NCBI RefSeq assembly: GCF_003605385.1
Contig: NZ_QYTV02000013.1
Coordinates: 549 to 64,548, forward strand
Source: Siminovitchia acidinfaciens
GTDB lineage: Bacteria > Bacillota > Bacilli > Bacillales > Bacillaceae_C
DNA length: 64,000 nt
Direction: 5' to 3'
Shown piece by piece: positions 1-9,657 of this stretch. The translations under genes were made by a program, and so were the position numbers. The stretch's first letter is position 1, and every line of letters starts with the position of its first letter. The notes under the pieces were generated by a model. The model worked only from the letters and a program-made list of their open reading frames with translations. It was not told where the DNA came from and searched no databases.

Positions 1-18
1 GAGAGTTTTTTTCCGATT

Positions 19-52
19 AGCAAAAGCCCGGTCAGTGCCGGGGTTTTGCTTG
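19..52. terminator. Terminator-like hairpin
   Basis: A 13-bp stem with one mismatch (19-31 pairs with 38-50) and a 6-base loop. The T tract is poor on both strands, so it could be a terminator of an upstream gene outside the window or simply a structured spacer. Confidence 0.45.
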
Positions 53-152
53 TTATAAAAACACCCTTTCGAGTAAGAGGTTGTTTTTAGTCATTCAACT
101 CTTTATATAACATAGGTCTTAAAAACATAAGTAAGTCTAGCATAGGTTGGTA

Positions 153-200
153 AACACCTTGGATATGGTCTGTTGAGACAGTTTAATCCAAGGGGTTTTT
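153..200 (+). terminator. Intrinsic terminator with nested hairpin
   Basis: Arms 153-164 and 185-196 pair with one mismatch, an inner hairpin (GTCT/AGAC) sits in the loop, and TTTTTG follows. It most likely ends a gene left of the window. No gene is visible in 1-350. Confidence 0.6.
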
Positions 201-248
201 GTTTCGTAAAATAAAGTTATTTAAAAACTAAGACCATGTTATTCCATT

Positions 249-275
249 AAAGGGCCAGATTGTTGAACAATGGAT
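249..275 (+). repeat. Dispersed intergenic repeat, B half only
   Basis: GGGCCAGATTGTTGAACAA. This is the second half of the two-part repeat seen in full at 1112-1190, 32764-32835 and 33594-33668. It lies just upstream of the methyltransferase. Confidence 0.6.
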
Positions 276-350
276 TTCTTCATTGGGTAGTTTATTGTAA
301 GCTAAAACCAGATTGAAAAACTGGACTTAACGAAAGAAGGAGACAAGTAT

Positions 351-1109
351 ATGTTGGGTTATTATAGTAAGCTCTCTTCGGAGGTATATGACATAGACAA
401 GTATGTCGGTCTTTCATTTGGAGACGTGGAATTTTATAGCGATAGATTGGCTTCTTGTACAGGTAATATTCTTGAACCAGGAGTAGGTACGGGTCGCATT
501 CTTATTCCATTATTGGAAAAAGGCTTGAAAATTGATGGCTTCGATGTTTCCAATGAAATGTTAAAAATATGCCGAAATAATTGTGAAAAAAGAGGACTGA
601 ATCCAAAACTATTTGAAGGGAACATGGAATCAGTTTCATTGGAAACGGAGTACGAGGCGGTTATTGTGCCGACTGGAACATTTTTACTGCTACATAAAAG
701 GGAGGATTCTCTTAGTGCTTTAAGAAATTTCTATAACCATCTTTCTGACGGAGGCAGGCTCATCATAGATATCTTTTTGCAAACTGATTTAACGGTTGGC
801 AATGTATCGACAAGAACTTGGGAAACCCAGAATGGTTGTATGATCACACTGGAAAGTAAGATAGTCGAAGTCGATTATATCAGTCAATATACAATTTCCC
901 ATAACCGGTACGAAAAATGGAATAACGGCGAATTAATACAGACCGAATTAGAACGATTTCCACTTCGTTGGTATGGGGTTGAGGAGTTTAAAACAATCCT
1001 CGAACAGATTGGTTTTGAAGAAATAGTTATCTCGGCGGACTACAAGCATGGAAAATATCCTACAAATTCAACCCAGACAATAACATTTGAAGCTGTTGCT
1101 AATAAGTAA
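351..1109 (+). CDS. Class I SAM-dependent methyltransferase
   Basis: A 252-residue soluble protein. Motif I (LEPGVGTGRI, residues 41-50) forms the SAM-binding loop, followed by an acidic GFDVSNEM segment near 63-70 and a TGTF segment near 107 typical of Rossmann-fold small-molecule methyltransferases. The start has a good AAGGAG site 8-9 bases upstream. The substrate cannot be deduced. The gene stands alone, with dispersed repeats on both sides, which suggests an accessory location. An antisense frame at 434-625 is a shadow. Confidence 0.85.
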   Translation: MLGYYSKLSSEVYDIDKYVGLSFGDVEFYSDRLASCTGNILEPGVGTGRILIPLLEKGLKIDGFDVSNEMLKICRNNCEKRGLNPKLFEGNMESVSLETEYEAVIVPTGTFLLLHKREDSLSALRNFYNHLSDGGRLIIDIFLQTDLTVGNVSTRTWETQNGCMITLESKIVEVDYISQYTISHNRYEKWNNGELIQTELERFPLRWYGVEEFKTILEQIGFEEIVISADYKHGKYPTNSTQTITFEAVANK

Positions 1110-1111
1110 CT

Positions 1112-1190
1112 CTGCAGCAATCGGGCGCATTTTTGAATAAGAGTGCGCTTCTTTTGAACCGGGCCAGTTTGTGGAGAAAAATAATAAACA
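1112..1190 (+). repeat. Dispersed intergenic repeat, complete A+B copy
   Basis: The A half (GGGCGC...GAATAAGAGTGCGC) is an imperfect hairpin; the B half reads GGGCCAGTTTGTGGAGAA. The copy sits directly after a stop codon and before the next gene. Confidence 0.65.
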
Positions 1191-1240
1191 AAAAAGGTCT
1201 ACTTTAAAAAAAATGGGAGGATGAAAGTGAGGGGGAATTA

Positions 1241-1426
1241 TTGAAACGAACAAAGAAAATTGTAGCTATTATTTCTTTTTTAACTTGGATAATTGGAGCA
1301 TTCTTTATTTTTATCTTTTTTAGCCGAAGTGAAAGACCGATATTCATTCTGATTCTTGGTGCAACTGTAATTGCTTTTCAAAGCGTAGTGTCTAGATATT
1401 TGAAGAGTAAAGAGAAACTTAATTAA
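1241..1426 (+). CDS. Small two-helix membrane protein
   Basis: 61 residues with two hydrophobic segments (about 7-28 and 32-50) and a basic N-terminus. It starts at TTG; the GAGGGGG site six bases upstream decides this, and the earlier ATG and GTG run straight into a stop. This short protein was not recognised as a named family. It is flanked by copies of the dispersed repeat. Confidence 0.55.
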   Translation: MKRTKKIVAIISFLTWIIGAFFIFIFFSRSERPIFILILGATVIAFQSVVSRYLKSKEKLN

Positions 1427-1427
1427 G

Positions 1428-1455
1428 CTAACGGGCGCATTTCTGGAAGAATTGT
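1428..1455 (+). repeat. Dispersed intergenic repeat, partial A half
   Basis: GCTAACGGGCGCATTTCTGG, matching the start of the A half, immediately after the stop of the small membrane protein. From here to 1919 no convincing gene is seen; a reverse-strand frame at 1472-1657 has no ribosome site or family look. Confidence 0.5.
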
Positions 1456-1756
1456 ACTGAAGAATCTAGGACTAGGGGAAACGATCTTCAGTCACAAGGC
1501 GTATTAGGCGTATTAATTGAATAGAATGTTTTTTCAGTGGTGGTTTTTTATGATGAGCTTTTTTGATAGCAAATTTGAAAAATATTCTCATACAAGAAAC
1601 ATCATTGCTGGGAATTCTTTTGACCACATTTAACCATCTGACCACATAAATGACCACAAACCTTCTAAACGGAAATGAAATTTTATAAAAAAATCAATTT
1701 TAAAAAACTAGACACAATTAGTATTTTCATAGTTTGTGAAAGTCTACGAAATACAG

Positions 1757-1808
1757 CAAAAGCCACTTTTTAAACGGATCATGTAAATGAAAAAGGTGCT
1801 TTTTTTTA
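1757..1808 (+). terminator. Possible terminator in a gene-free stretch
   Basis: AAAAGCCACTTTT and AAAAGGTGCTTTT arms are almost complementary and are followed by a run of T. The loop is long (about 20 bases), so this is only a candidate. Confidence 0.35.
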
Positions 1809-1919
1809 GACAAAGATGATTAAAAACCACTAGATTGTCACATACATGTTTCATAAACAATGAAAAAATTTCCTAATGAAGTATAATGAAAGTATAGGAT
1901 GTCAAGGAGTGAGAGAGAT

Positions 1920-2180
1920 ATGACTGCTTATATGATCATTGCAGGGATTATTGTAAGTATAGCCGCTCTTGTCGGAACATTTCTTGTCGGAAGAGATGTA
2001 TCAAGGCAAATGAAACAATATGAAGAAGAAGGAGACACGGCCGCAAGCGAATTGGCCAGGTCCCATGATTATGAAAAAACTTCATTGAAGTATAATATTA
2101 AAAGGCTGTCATGGATGTATGCAGCACTAATGTTCGTCGTTCTTATTGTCTCTATCGGTATCGCCTATTATGGAAAATAA
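1920..2180 (+). CDS. Small two-helix membrane protein
   Basis: 86 residues from the ATG at 1920. Hydrophobic segments at about 3-25 and 65-83 flank a charged central part rich in Glu, Lys and Arg, giving a hairpin-like topology. The start at 1920 is preferred over the ATG at 1899 because AAGGAGTGAG lies at the correct distance. A strong terminator follows at once, so it is probably monocistronic. The family was not recognised. Confidence 0.6.
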   Translation: MTAYMIIAGIIVSIAALVGTFLVGRDVSRQMKQYEEEGDTAASELARSHDYEKTSLKYNIKRLSWMYAALMFVVLIVSIGIAYYGK

Positions 2181-2212
2181 TCAAGCATCTTTTAGATGCT
2201 TGATTTTTTTTT
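2181..2212 (+). terminator. Strong intrinsic terminator
   Basis: A perfect 10-bp stem (2181-2190 with 2194-2203), a 3-base loop and nine T. Confidence 0.9.
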
Positions 2213-2326
2213 ACCATAAAGGCTTTTTCAAGGCATTTGGAAAATGAAAAAGTTCGGCGGTAGTATGTTGAATGGAGAAAGCCTCCTGAATATGCAAGTG
2301 CTATTTACATAATGTTTGCTCATCGT

Positions 2327-2352
2327 GGCTGATCAAGGCGCTTGCGCTATTG
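2327..2352 (+). repeat. Fragment of a second dispersed repeat family
   Basis: GGCTGATCAAGGCGCTTGCG resembles one end of the longer element at 11918-12190 read on the minus strand (GGCTGATCAAAGGCGCCTGC). Only this end is visible. No gene is seen in 2213-2440. Confidence 0.45.
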
Positions 2353-2404
2353 CTGTAATATCCGAACGTTTAATTGACAAAAAAATAAAACAATCGTTTA
2401 AATG

Positions 2405-2434
2405 TTGACCATCCCAAGATTTTCATGCTATTAA
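2405..2434 (+). promoter_or_regulatory. Sigma-A-type promoter of the riboswitch leader
   Basis: TTGACC (2405-2410) and TATTAA (2429-2434) with an 18-bp spacer. Transcription from here would begin just before the purine aptamer. Confidence 0.5.
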
Positions 2435-2446
2435 TATTAAAGTGAA

Positions 2447-2520
2447 AAAACAATATATGTTTAGGAATATGGCATAAGCGTTTCTACCTGATAACCGTAA
2501 ACTACCGGGCTATAATGAAT
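2447..2520 (+). promoter_or_regulatory. Purine-type riboswitch aptamer upstream of nucleoside salvage genes
   Basis: All core elements of the purine aptamer can be laid out: J1/2 TATAT (2454-2458), P2 2459-2465 with 2473-2479, loop L2 AATATGG (2466-2472), J2/3 GTTTCTAC (2480-2487), L3 ACCGTAAA (2494-2501), and J3/1 ending in C-T-A-T at 2510-2513. The C at 2510 sits at the ligand-specificity position (C74 of the xpt aptamer), the guanine/hypoxanthine type. P1 is weak, about three good pairs. A terminator follows at 2579-2611. The downstream nucleoside hydrolase and transporter fit purine control. Confidence 0.8.
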
Positions 2521-2578
2521 GGAAATTAGTGTTTTATATTAAATAAATACATTCCACTATTTCTGAATGTAATTCCGT

Positions 2579-2611
2579 AACCTGGGTAGGAGTATATCCC
2601 GGGTTTTTTTG
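2579..2611 (+). terminator. Terminator of the purine riboswitch leader
   Basis: AACCTGGG (2579-2586) pairs with CCCGGGTT (2598-2605) and is followed by a run of T. CTACC in the aptamer's P3 strand (2502-2506) can pair with GGTAG (2585-2589), a possible antiterminator, which would make this a conventional ligand-OFF switch. Confidence 0.65.
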
Positions 2612-2858
2612 AATTACATGAACCGCAATAGGGAGGTGAAAAATTTAAGCATAAATAGGAACAACCAGGCTCTAGTGAATGGATACGAATATCTATCCAT
2701 GGGTTCGGGAGACTATACTAGGGAATTGTTTTGGAATGGGAACACATTAAGATCATTGATTGCATTACAAAGTTTTAAATCAAAAACATGGCAGTGAAGC
2801 AGCCCTGCGAATTGCAATATTAACAATTTTTAATAAAAAGGATGCGAATTTTGAATGA
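2609..2858 (+). pseudogene. Frameshifted first gene of the nucleoside operon
   Basis: Two frames together look like one coding region. The first ends at 2797 with a TGA; shifted by one base near 2785, the reading continues as HGSEAALRIAILTIFNKKDA and stops in a TGA that overlaps the next ATG (ATGA at 2855-2858). That overlap is the hallmark of translational coupling and supports the shifted frame. An AGGGAGGTG site at 2628-2636 suggests a start near 2636. I do not recognise the family; the 5' part may also be missing. Confidence 0.5.
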
Positions 2859-3811
2859 CTAAAAAAAATATTTATTTTAATCATGACGGCGGAGTCGATG
2901 ATCTTATTTCATTATTTTTATTACTGAAAATGGAGAATGTCAAATTGACAGGTGTATCGGTTATTCCTGCCGATTGCTATTTAGAGCCGGCGGTATTTGC
3001 AAGCCGAAAAATTATTGATCGCTTTGGAAACGGCGGTCTTGATGTAGCTGAGTCAAATTCACGCGGAAAAAACCCTTTTCCAAAAGATTGGCGAATGCAC
3101 GCTTTTTATGTAGATGCACTACCGATTTTAAACGAATCTGGAAAAATCATCACACCAGTAGCGGATAAGCCGGCACATCTCCATATGATTGATGCTATTC
3201 GAAATACCACTGGAAAAACAACTTTATTATTCACTGGACCTCTTACTGACCTTGCTCGTGCATTGGATGAAGCTCCAGATATTGAAGAGAAAATTGAAAG
3301 ACTTGTTTGGATGGGCGGCACTTTTCGAGAGGCCGGAAATGTTCACGAACCTGAACATGATGGAACGGCTGAATGGAATGTCTTTTGGGATCCGGAAGCC
3401 GCTGCCCGGGTATGGGAAACTGACATAGAAATTGATTTAGTTGCGCTCGAAAGCACAAACCAAGTACCTTTAACCTTGGATGTTCGTGAACGATGGGCAA
3501 AAGAGCGTAAATATATAGGGGTTGATTTCCTCGGCCAATGTTATGCTATGGTGCCGCCGCTTGTTCATTTTTCAACAAATTCCACCTACTATTTATGGGA
3601 TGTGTTAACAACTGCATTTATTGGCAATAGTGATCTTGTTAAGGTACAAACGGTTAATAGTGTTGTCATCACAGATGGCCCAAGTCAAGGACGTACAGTT
3701 GAAACACCTGATGGGCGACCGGTGAATGTAGTTTATGACGTGAATCGTGATGCGTTCTTCGATTACATGACGGAATTAGCTAAGCAGGTAACCGGGGAGA
3801 ATTCCCAATGA
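2855..3811 (+). CDS. Nucleoside hydrolase (IunH family)
   Basis: 318 residues, normal length for inosine-uridine-type nucleoside N-ribohydrolases, which split nucleosides into ribose and base in the cytoplasm. The N-terminal calcium-site motif is NHDGGVDD (residues 9-16). The three catalytic aspartates (D11, D15, D16) are present, while the first Asp of the usual DxDPGxDD is Asn. LLFTGPLTDLA near 124-134 and NVFWDPEAAARVWE near 172-185 are typical, and the late YYLWDVLTTAF supplies the C-terminal active-site Asp. Its start overlaps the stop of the preceding broken gene and its stop overlaps the start of a second, decayed hydrolase (both ATGA), so it is the middle of a coupled operon under the purine riboswitch. 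Base specificity is not deducible. Confidence 0.92.
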   Translation: MTKKNIYFNHDGGVDDLISLFLLLKMENVKLTGVSVIPADCYLEPAVFASRKIIDRFGNGGLDVAESNSRGKNPFPKDWRMHAFYVDALPILNESGKIITPVADKPAHLHMIDAIRNTTGKTTLLFTGPLTDLARALDEAPDIEEKIERLVWMGGTFREAGNVHEPEHDGTAEWNVFWDPEAAARVWETDIEIDLVALESTNQVPLTLDVRERWAKERKYIGVDFLGQCYAMVPPLVHFSTNSTYYLWDVLTTAFIGNSDLVKVQTVNSVVITDGPSQGRTVETPDGRPVNVVYDVNRDAFFDYMTELAKQVTGENSQ

Positions 3812-4240
3812 TAGGGAAAAAACGGGCTATTATTGATACGGATTCAGCCGGCGATGATACAGTGTCATATTAAGAGCTTTACCAGAAGGAGATATTCATT
3901 CATTGCAATGGCAATTAAAAAAGATCCAACAATTGTTACCAGTCCCCTTCAACTTTAGATTATGAGTGGTACGAAGAATACCTTAGGACAACCCCGGTTG
4001 TATTATAATTTCTGGGTTGAGGCCGAAGCTGCAAAAATGTATTTCATTCAGGTTTTCCAATCACAATAGTTGGTTGGAAATGTGTATAAAATCTTAAATT
4101 TTGGATGACAATGATCACAAATACATTGCAGCATGAAGATGAATATAATGTACACATTTAAATGGTACTTGATCGGAACGCATTCAAAAAATGTAATTGA
4201 AGAATTGTGTTCGACATAGTGAAAGTCAATCAGCGGTCGT
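3808..4240 (+). pseudogene. Decayed second nucleoside hydrolase
   Basis: It begins with an ATG overlapping the previous stop and an intact DTDSAGDD motif, then hits a stop at codon 22. Beyond it, in shifted frames, AIKKDPTIVTS, YEWYEEYLRTTPVV and FWVEAEAAKM (compare FWVDPEAA of the family) and a VVGNV-like piece can still be read. Several frameshifts and stops make it non-functional. From 4240 to 4400 nothing further is recognisable. Confidence 0.8.
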
Positions 4241-4400
4241 TTTCATCCATCCCTTACTTATTGCTAATCACGCAGAGCCTGAATACATTTTCTAAGGGCT
4301 GAGGCCCAAAGAAAACCTTATTTCACCAAGCGGCTTTACTGGCAACCGGTTTCTAATCTTTGAGAAGGGGGTATTGACAATTACGGAGGCAGTCTGATTG

Positions 4401-4440
4401 TGAGAATGAAGAGTGGCAGTTTCCAGCCTTCTCATTTTTA
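4401..4440 (+). terminator. Possible terminator before the transporter gene
   Basis: TGAGAA (4401-4406) pairs with TTCTCA (4429-4434), with further partial pairing inside, and TTTTTA follows. It may partly separate the hydrolase genes from the transporter. Confidence 0.4.
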
Positions 4441-4480
4441 AATCCTACGTCTTTCGACTATGAAAAGAAAGGAAAGGTTT

Positions 4481-5695
4481 ATGCAATACTTATGGGGAAT
4501 AATAGGAATTATAGGTATTTTATTAATAGCATTAGCTTTTTCTAAACATCGTAAGGCAATTAATCTGAGAACTGTAATTGGCGCGTTTGCCATTCAGTTT
4601 CTTTTTGCTTTAATCGTATTGAAATGGAGATTCGGAAAACAGATTCTTGAATATTTCTCAATGGGAGTTCAAAAAGTAATTGATTCTTCAAATGCAGGAA
4701 TTCAGTTTTTGTTCGGAGGGGTACTAGGCGCGGAAAATGCAGGATTTACTTTTGCATTACAAGTTTTACCCATTATCATATTCTTTTCTTCATTAATTTC
4801 AGTTCTCTATTATTTAGGGATAATGCAGTGGGCAACTAAGATAATTGGTGGATTTTTAGCAAAAGTACTAAAAACGAGTGAAACTGAATCAATGTCGGCA
4901 TCTGCGAACATTTTTCTAGGTCCAACGGAAGCTCCACTAGTCGTCAAACCATATATTGAGAACATGACCAGATCTGAGTTATTTGCAGTTATGGTCGGAG
5001 GATTGGCATGTGTATCTGGTGCAGTTCTAGGTGGATATGCAATGCTTGGAGTTCCACTGGATTATTTGCTCGCAGCAGCATTTATGGGTGCTCCAGCAGG
5101 GTTATTATTAGCCAAACTTATCATGCCCGAAACCAAGAGGGAAAATATTGTTGAACGTGTTCAGATGATAAAAGATACTGAGTCAAGAAATATCGTTGAT
5201 GCAGCTTCTCGTGGAGCGATGGAAGGGTTAAAAATCGCTGCAGGTGTTGGGGCACTTTTACTTGCATTTATTTCCTTGATATTTTTACTTAATACGATAA
5301 TTGGCTGGCTTGGTGGCATTTTTGGTTTTGGTACATTAACATTAGAACAGATTTTAGGTTATCTGTTTGCACCGATTGCCTTCCTTATCGGTGTTCCATG
5401 GGATGAAGCATTAAAAGCTGGCTCTTTTATCGGTCAGAAGTTCGTTTTAAACGAGTTTGTAGCTTATACTGCTTTTGCCCCTGAAATAGCTAATCTTTCT
5501 GAAAAAAGTGTTGTTATCATTAGTTTTGCACTTTGCGGATTTGCTAATCTAGCGTCGATGGCAATGGTAATTGGCGGGTTGGGGGGAATTGCTCCTTCAA
5601 GAAGGCAAGATATTGCAGAGATGGGTTTACGAGCAATAGTAGCGGCGACATTAGCTAATCTATTAAGTGCAGCGATTGCTGGAATGCTCATCTAG
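4481..5695 (+). CDS. nupC: Concentrative nucleoside transporter (CNT/NupC family)
   Basis: 404 residues from the ATG at 4481; AAAGG eight bases upstream favours this over the ATG at 4460. The protein has many hydrophobic helices and the conserved CNT block FGGVLGAENAGFTFALQVLP followed by IIFFSSLISVLYYLG. The next signature, normally GQTEAPL, reads GPTEAPLVVKPY here, so the Gln of the substrate/sodium site is Pro. Such importers take up nucleosides by cation symport, supplying the neighbouring hydrolase. A terminator follows immediately. Whether it is purine- or pyrimidine-selective is open. Confidence 0.9.
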   Translation: MQYLWGIIGIIGILLIALAFSKHRKAINLRTVIGAFAIQFLFALIVLKWRFGKQILEYFSMGVQKVIDSSNAGIQFLFGGVLGAENAGFTFALQVLPIIIFFSSLISVLYYLGIMQWATKIIGGFLAKVLKTSETESMSASANIFLGPTEAPLVVKPYIENMTRSELFAVMVGGLACVSGAVLGGYAMLGVPLDYLLAAAFMGAPAGLLLAKLIMPETKRENIVERVQMIKDTESRNIVDAASRGAMEGLKIAAGVGALLLAFISLIFLLNTIIGWLGGIFGFGTLTLEQILGYLFAPIAFLIGVPWDEALKAGSFIGQKFVLNEFVAYTAFAPEIANLSEKSVVIISFALCGFANLASMAMVIGGLGGIAPSRRQDIAEMGLRAIVAATLANLLSAAIAGMLI

Positions 5696-5719
5696 ACAGG
5701 ATATTCTCCTGTCTTTTTG
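5694..5719 (+). terminator. Intrinsic terminator of nupC
   Basis: AGACAGGA (5694-5701) pairs with TCCTGTCT (5707-5714), followed by TTTT. The left arm includes the last base of the stop codon region. Confidence 0.85.
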
Positions 5720-5759
5720 TATACCCGGTGACAAAATGAAAATGAAAATACTGTAAGGA

Positions 5760-5800
5760 TATTCCGCAGTCGGGCGCAGTTCTTAAATAAGCAATGAGAA
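5760..5800 (+). repeat. Dispersed intergenic repeat, partial A half
   Basis: GCAGTCGGGCGCAGTTCTTA, a diverged A half. The rest of 5800-6240 holds a hairpin at 5902-5930 (CCTCGCC/GGCGAGG) and a 36-codon frame at 5974 that looks non-coding. No gene was found here; glpF, often before glpK, is absent. Confidence 0.45.
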
Positions 5801-6264
5801 GCTGTGAAATCGTCCAACCTGGCTACAACGCTGCCAAAGGCCTGTTTCGAATAAAAGTTTCAGTTGAAATGTTTTTCATTAAAAATTAAACAACTTAAAT
5901 TTGACCTCGCCTGAAAGTCAGGGCGAGGTTATGTGTGTTTAGCATATTATATAAATTGAATAAAACTTTTACCATGGTGACCTGCGGCATGGGAAAAATC
6001 ACCTTAGACGGTTTCGGTACTTTACCCCCGTACGAGTGGAAAAGTGGGAAATACGGGCAACATCGTAGTAAGAAGGGGCAACTTTGATCGAAGATTATGG
6101 GCGTATAAATTATTAATTTCTACCCATATAAAATGAAATAACTTATTGTTTACAAACATGGAAGTCAAAACTATAAATCATCATGATGGTGTCAAATGAG
6201 AAAAAAATAGTCGATAAGAATTTATAGTATACCGTTCTATGCTTTCAATTGCTATAATAAATAA

Positions 6265-7785
<1,521 letters not shown>

Positions 7786-7813
7786 TGGGCCAATAAAAGT
7801 GGGTGAAAAAGCG

Positions 7814-9466
7814 ATGATTTTCTCTTCTTTGGCAAGACAACATATTATCGATGAAATGACATCAAGAGAATATGATTTGTTGATTATCGGGGGCGGCATT
7901 ACAGGGGCAGGAATTGCTTTGGATGCGGCAGCACGCGGAATAGATACGGCCCTTGTGGAAATGAATGATTTCTCATCAGGAACATCCAGCCGGTCAACAA
8001 AATTAATTCACGGCGGGCTTCGCTATTTACAACAGGGCGAAATAAAGGAAGTGGCGGAACTCGGGAGGGAAAGAGCCATTGTATATAATAACGGCCCACA
8101 TATTACAACCCCGATCTGGATGATGTTGCCTTTTCATCGTGGAGGTACTTTTGGGAGATGGACTACATCCTTGGGGCTGACAATGTATGATTCCCTTGCA
8201 CGTGTAAAAAAAGAGGAAAGAAAGAAAATGTTATCACCAGAAGCAACTTTGGAAATAGAACCGTTGTTAAAAAAAGAGGGGCTGCTGGGGGCAGGAAAGT
8301 ATGTGGAATATCGCACGGACGATGCACGCCTGACAATTGAGGTATTGAAAACAGCTGCTCAAAATGGTGCGGATATCATTAATTATGTACAAGCGGAGTC
8401 ATTTGAATATAACCACGATGGAAAAATCGCAGGTGTGCATGTTAAGAATAGACTCAGCGGGAAAATCAGTAAAGTGAAAGCAAGAATTGTGGTCAATGCC
8501 GCTGGTCCTTGGGTGGATGCTGTTCGCGCCGCTGATAGAACCGGCTCAAATAAAGAAAAGCATTTGAAGCTTTCCAAGGGAGTCCATATTGTCATTGACC
8601 AAACCAAATTTCCCCTCCGGCATGCCGTCTATTTTGATGCACCTGACGGTCGGTTAATTTTTGCAATTCCAAGGGATGGAAAAGCATATGTTGGAACGAC
8701 AGATACCTTTTACACAGGTGATCCTTCCACTCCAAAAGCGGACAAGGAAGACCGAGATTATTTACTTGGATGTATTAAACATTATTTTCCAGATGTACAA
8801 TTAACAATAGACGATATTGAATCAAGTTGGGCAGGAGTCAGACCGCTCATATATGAAGAGGGAAAGGCATCAGTGGAAATTTCGAGAAAAGATGAGATTT
8901 GGGAATCACAAACTGGCCTGATCACGATAGCAGGCGGCAAGTTGACCGGTTACCGAAAAATGGCTGAGAAAGTGGTTTCACTTGTAGTTAAAAGGCTGCT
9001 CACAATGCGAAGAGGAGCGTTTGCGCGGTGCACAACTAAAGAGTGCGTCCTGTCAGGCGGTGAGGTCGGAGATGCGGATCAATTCTTACAATTTATCAAC
9101 CATCATGCAAAGAAAGCGGCCACTTTCGGTTTAACAGAGCAGGAGGGCCGCTATCTGGCTTCAAAATACGGCTCGAATGTTGGGGTGTTATTTAATTGGT
9201 CATTGGATGCAGAGCCGTCGGCCGACCGTCTTTTGTTTGCGGAGTTAATGTATGCTATGAACGATGAGATGGCGGTAACACCTTCGGACTTTTTCATCAG
9301 GCGGACGGGAGATCTTTATTTTAATATTCAAAGGGTCAAAAGATGTATGTTTGAAGCGATCAATTTAATGTCAGAGACCTTGAGTTGGTCAACTGAACAA
9401 CAAAGGACATATGAACACGAGCTCGATATTTATATAAAGCAGGCAATACTTCCCGAAGATTTTTGA
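7814..9466 (+). CDS. glpD: Aerobic glycerol-3-phosphate dehydrogenase
   Basis: 550 residues from the ATG at 7814; a GTG at 7799 is possible but lacks a ribosome site. It oxidises glycerol 3-phosphate to dihydroxyacetone phosphate and passes electrons to menaquinone at the membrane. The N-terminal FAD dinucleotide fold is IIGGGITGAGIALDAA, followed by FSSGTSSRSTKLIHGGLRY, the family fingerprint. The C-terminal GlpD-specific domain is present. It forms an operon with glpK. Confidence 0.96.
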   Translation: MIFSSLARQHIIDEMTSREYDLLIIGGGITGAGIALDAAARGIDTALVEMNDFSSGTSSRSTKLIHGGLRYLQQGEIKEVAELGRERAIVYNNGPHITTPIWMMLPFHRGGTFGRWTTSLGLTMYDSLARVKKEERKKMLSPEATLEIEPLLKKEGLLGAGKYVEYRTDDARLTIEVLKTAAQNGADIINYVQAESFEYNHDGKIAGVHVKNRLSGKISKVKARIVVNAAGPWVDAVRAADRTGSNKEKHLKLSKGVHIVIDQTKFPLRHAVYFDAPDGRLIFAIPRDGKAYVGTTDTFYTGDPSTPKADKEDRDYLLGCIKHYFPDVQLTIDDIESSWAGVRPLIYEEGKASVEISRKDEIWESQTGLITIAGGKLTGYRKMAEKVVSLVVKRLLTMRRGAFARCTTKECVLSGGEVGDADQFLQFINHHAKKAATFGLTEQEGRYLASKYGSNVGVLFNWSLDAEPSADRLLFAELMYAMNDEMAVTPSDFFIRRTGDLYFNIQRVKRCMFEAINLMSETLSWSTEQQRTYEHELDIYIKQAILPEDF

Positions 9467-9657
9467 TTCCTCACCAAGCCTAATGATGTTTTCTTCCTTT
9501 GGGTGGAAGCATGTTAAAAAATGCTAATACCGAATCATTTCTTTTCTGTACGATGTTTTCAGTTGTTCAACGAAGCGCTGGCCGCGCGTCCACATGCTAT
9601 CCATGTAAATAGAAGTTTAGTACATACCGGCTGAAGTCTATTTTTGCAAAGTCTCGA

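Noticed and set aside
5902-5930. Hairpin CCTCGCC/GGCGAGG upstream of glpK as a GlpP antitermination site or riboswitch
   Set aside because: It is about 360 bases from glpK with no T tract and no recognisable conserved leader; evidence is too thin.
5974-6084. 36-codon frame starting MVTCGMGK before glpK
   Set aside because: No ribosome site, no hydrophobic or family features; probably chance.
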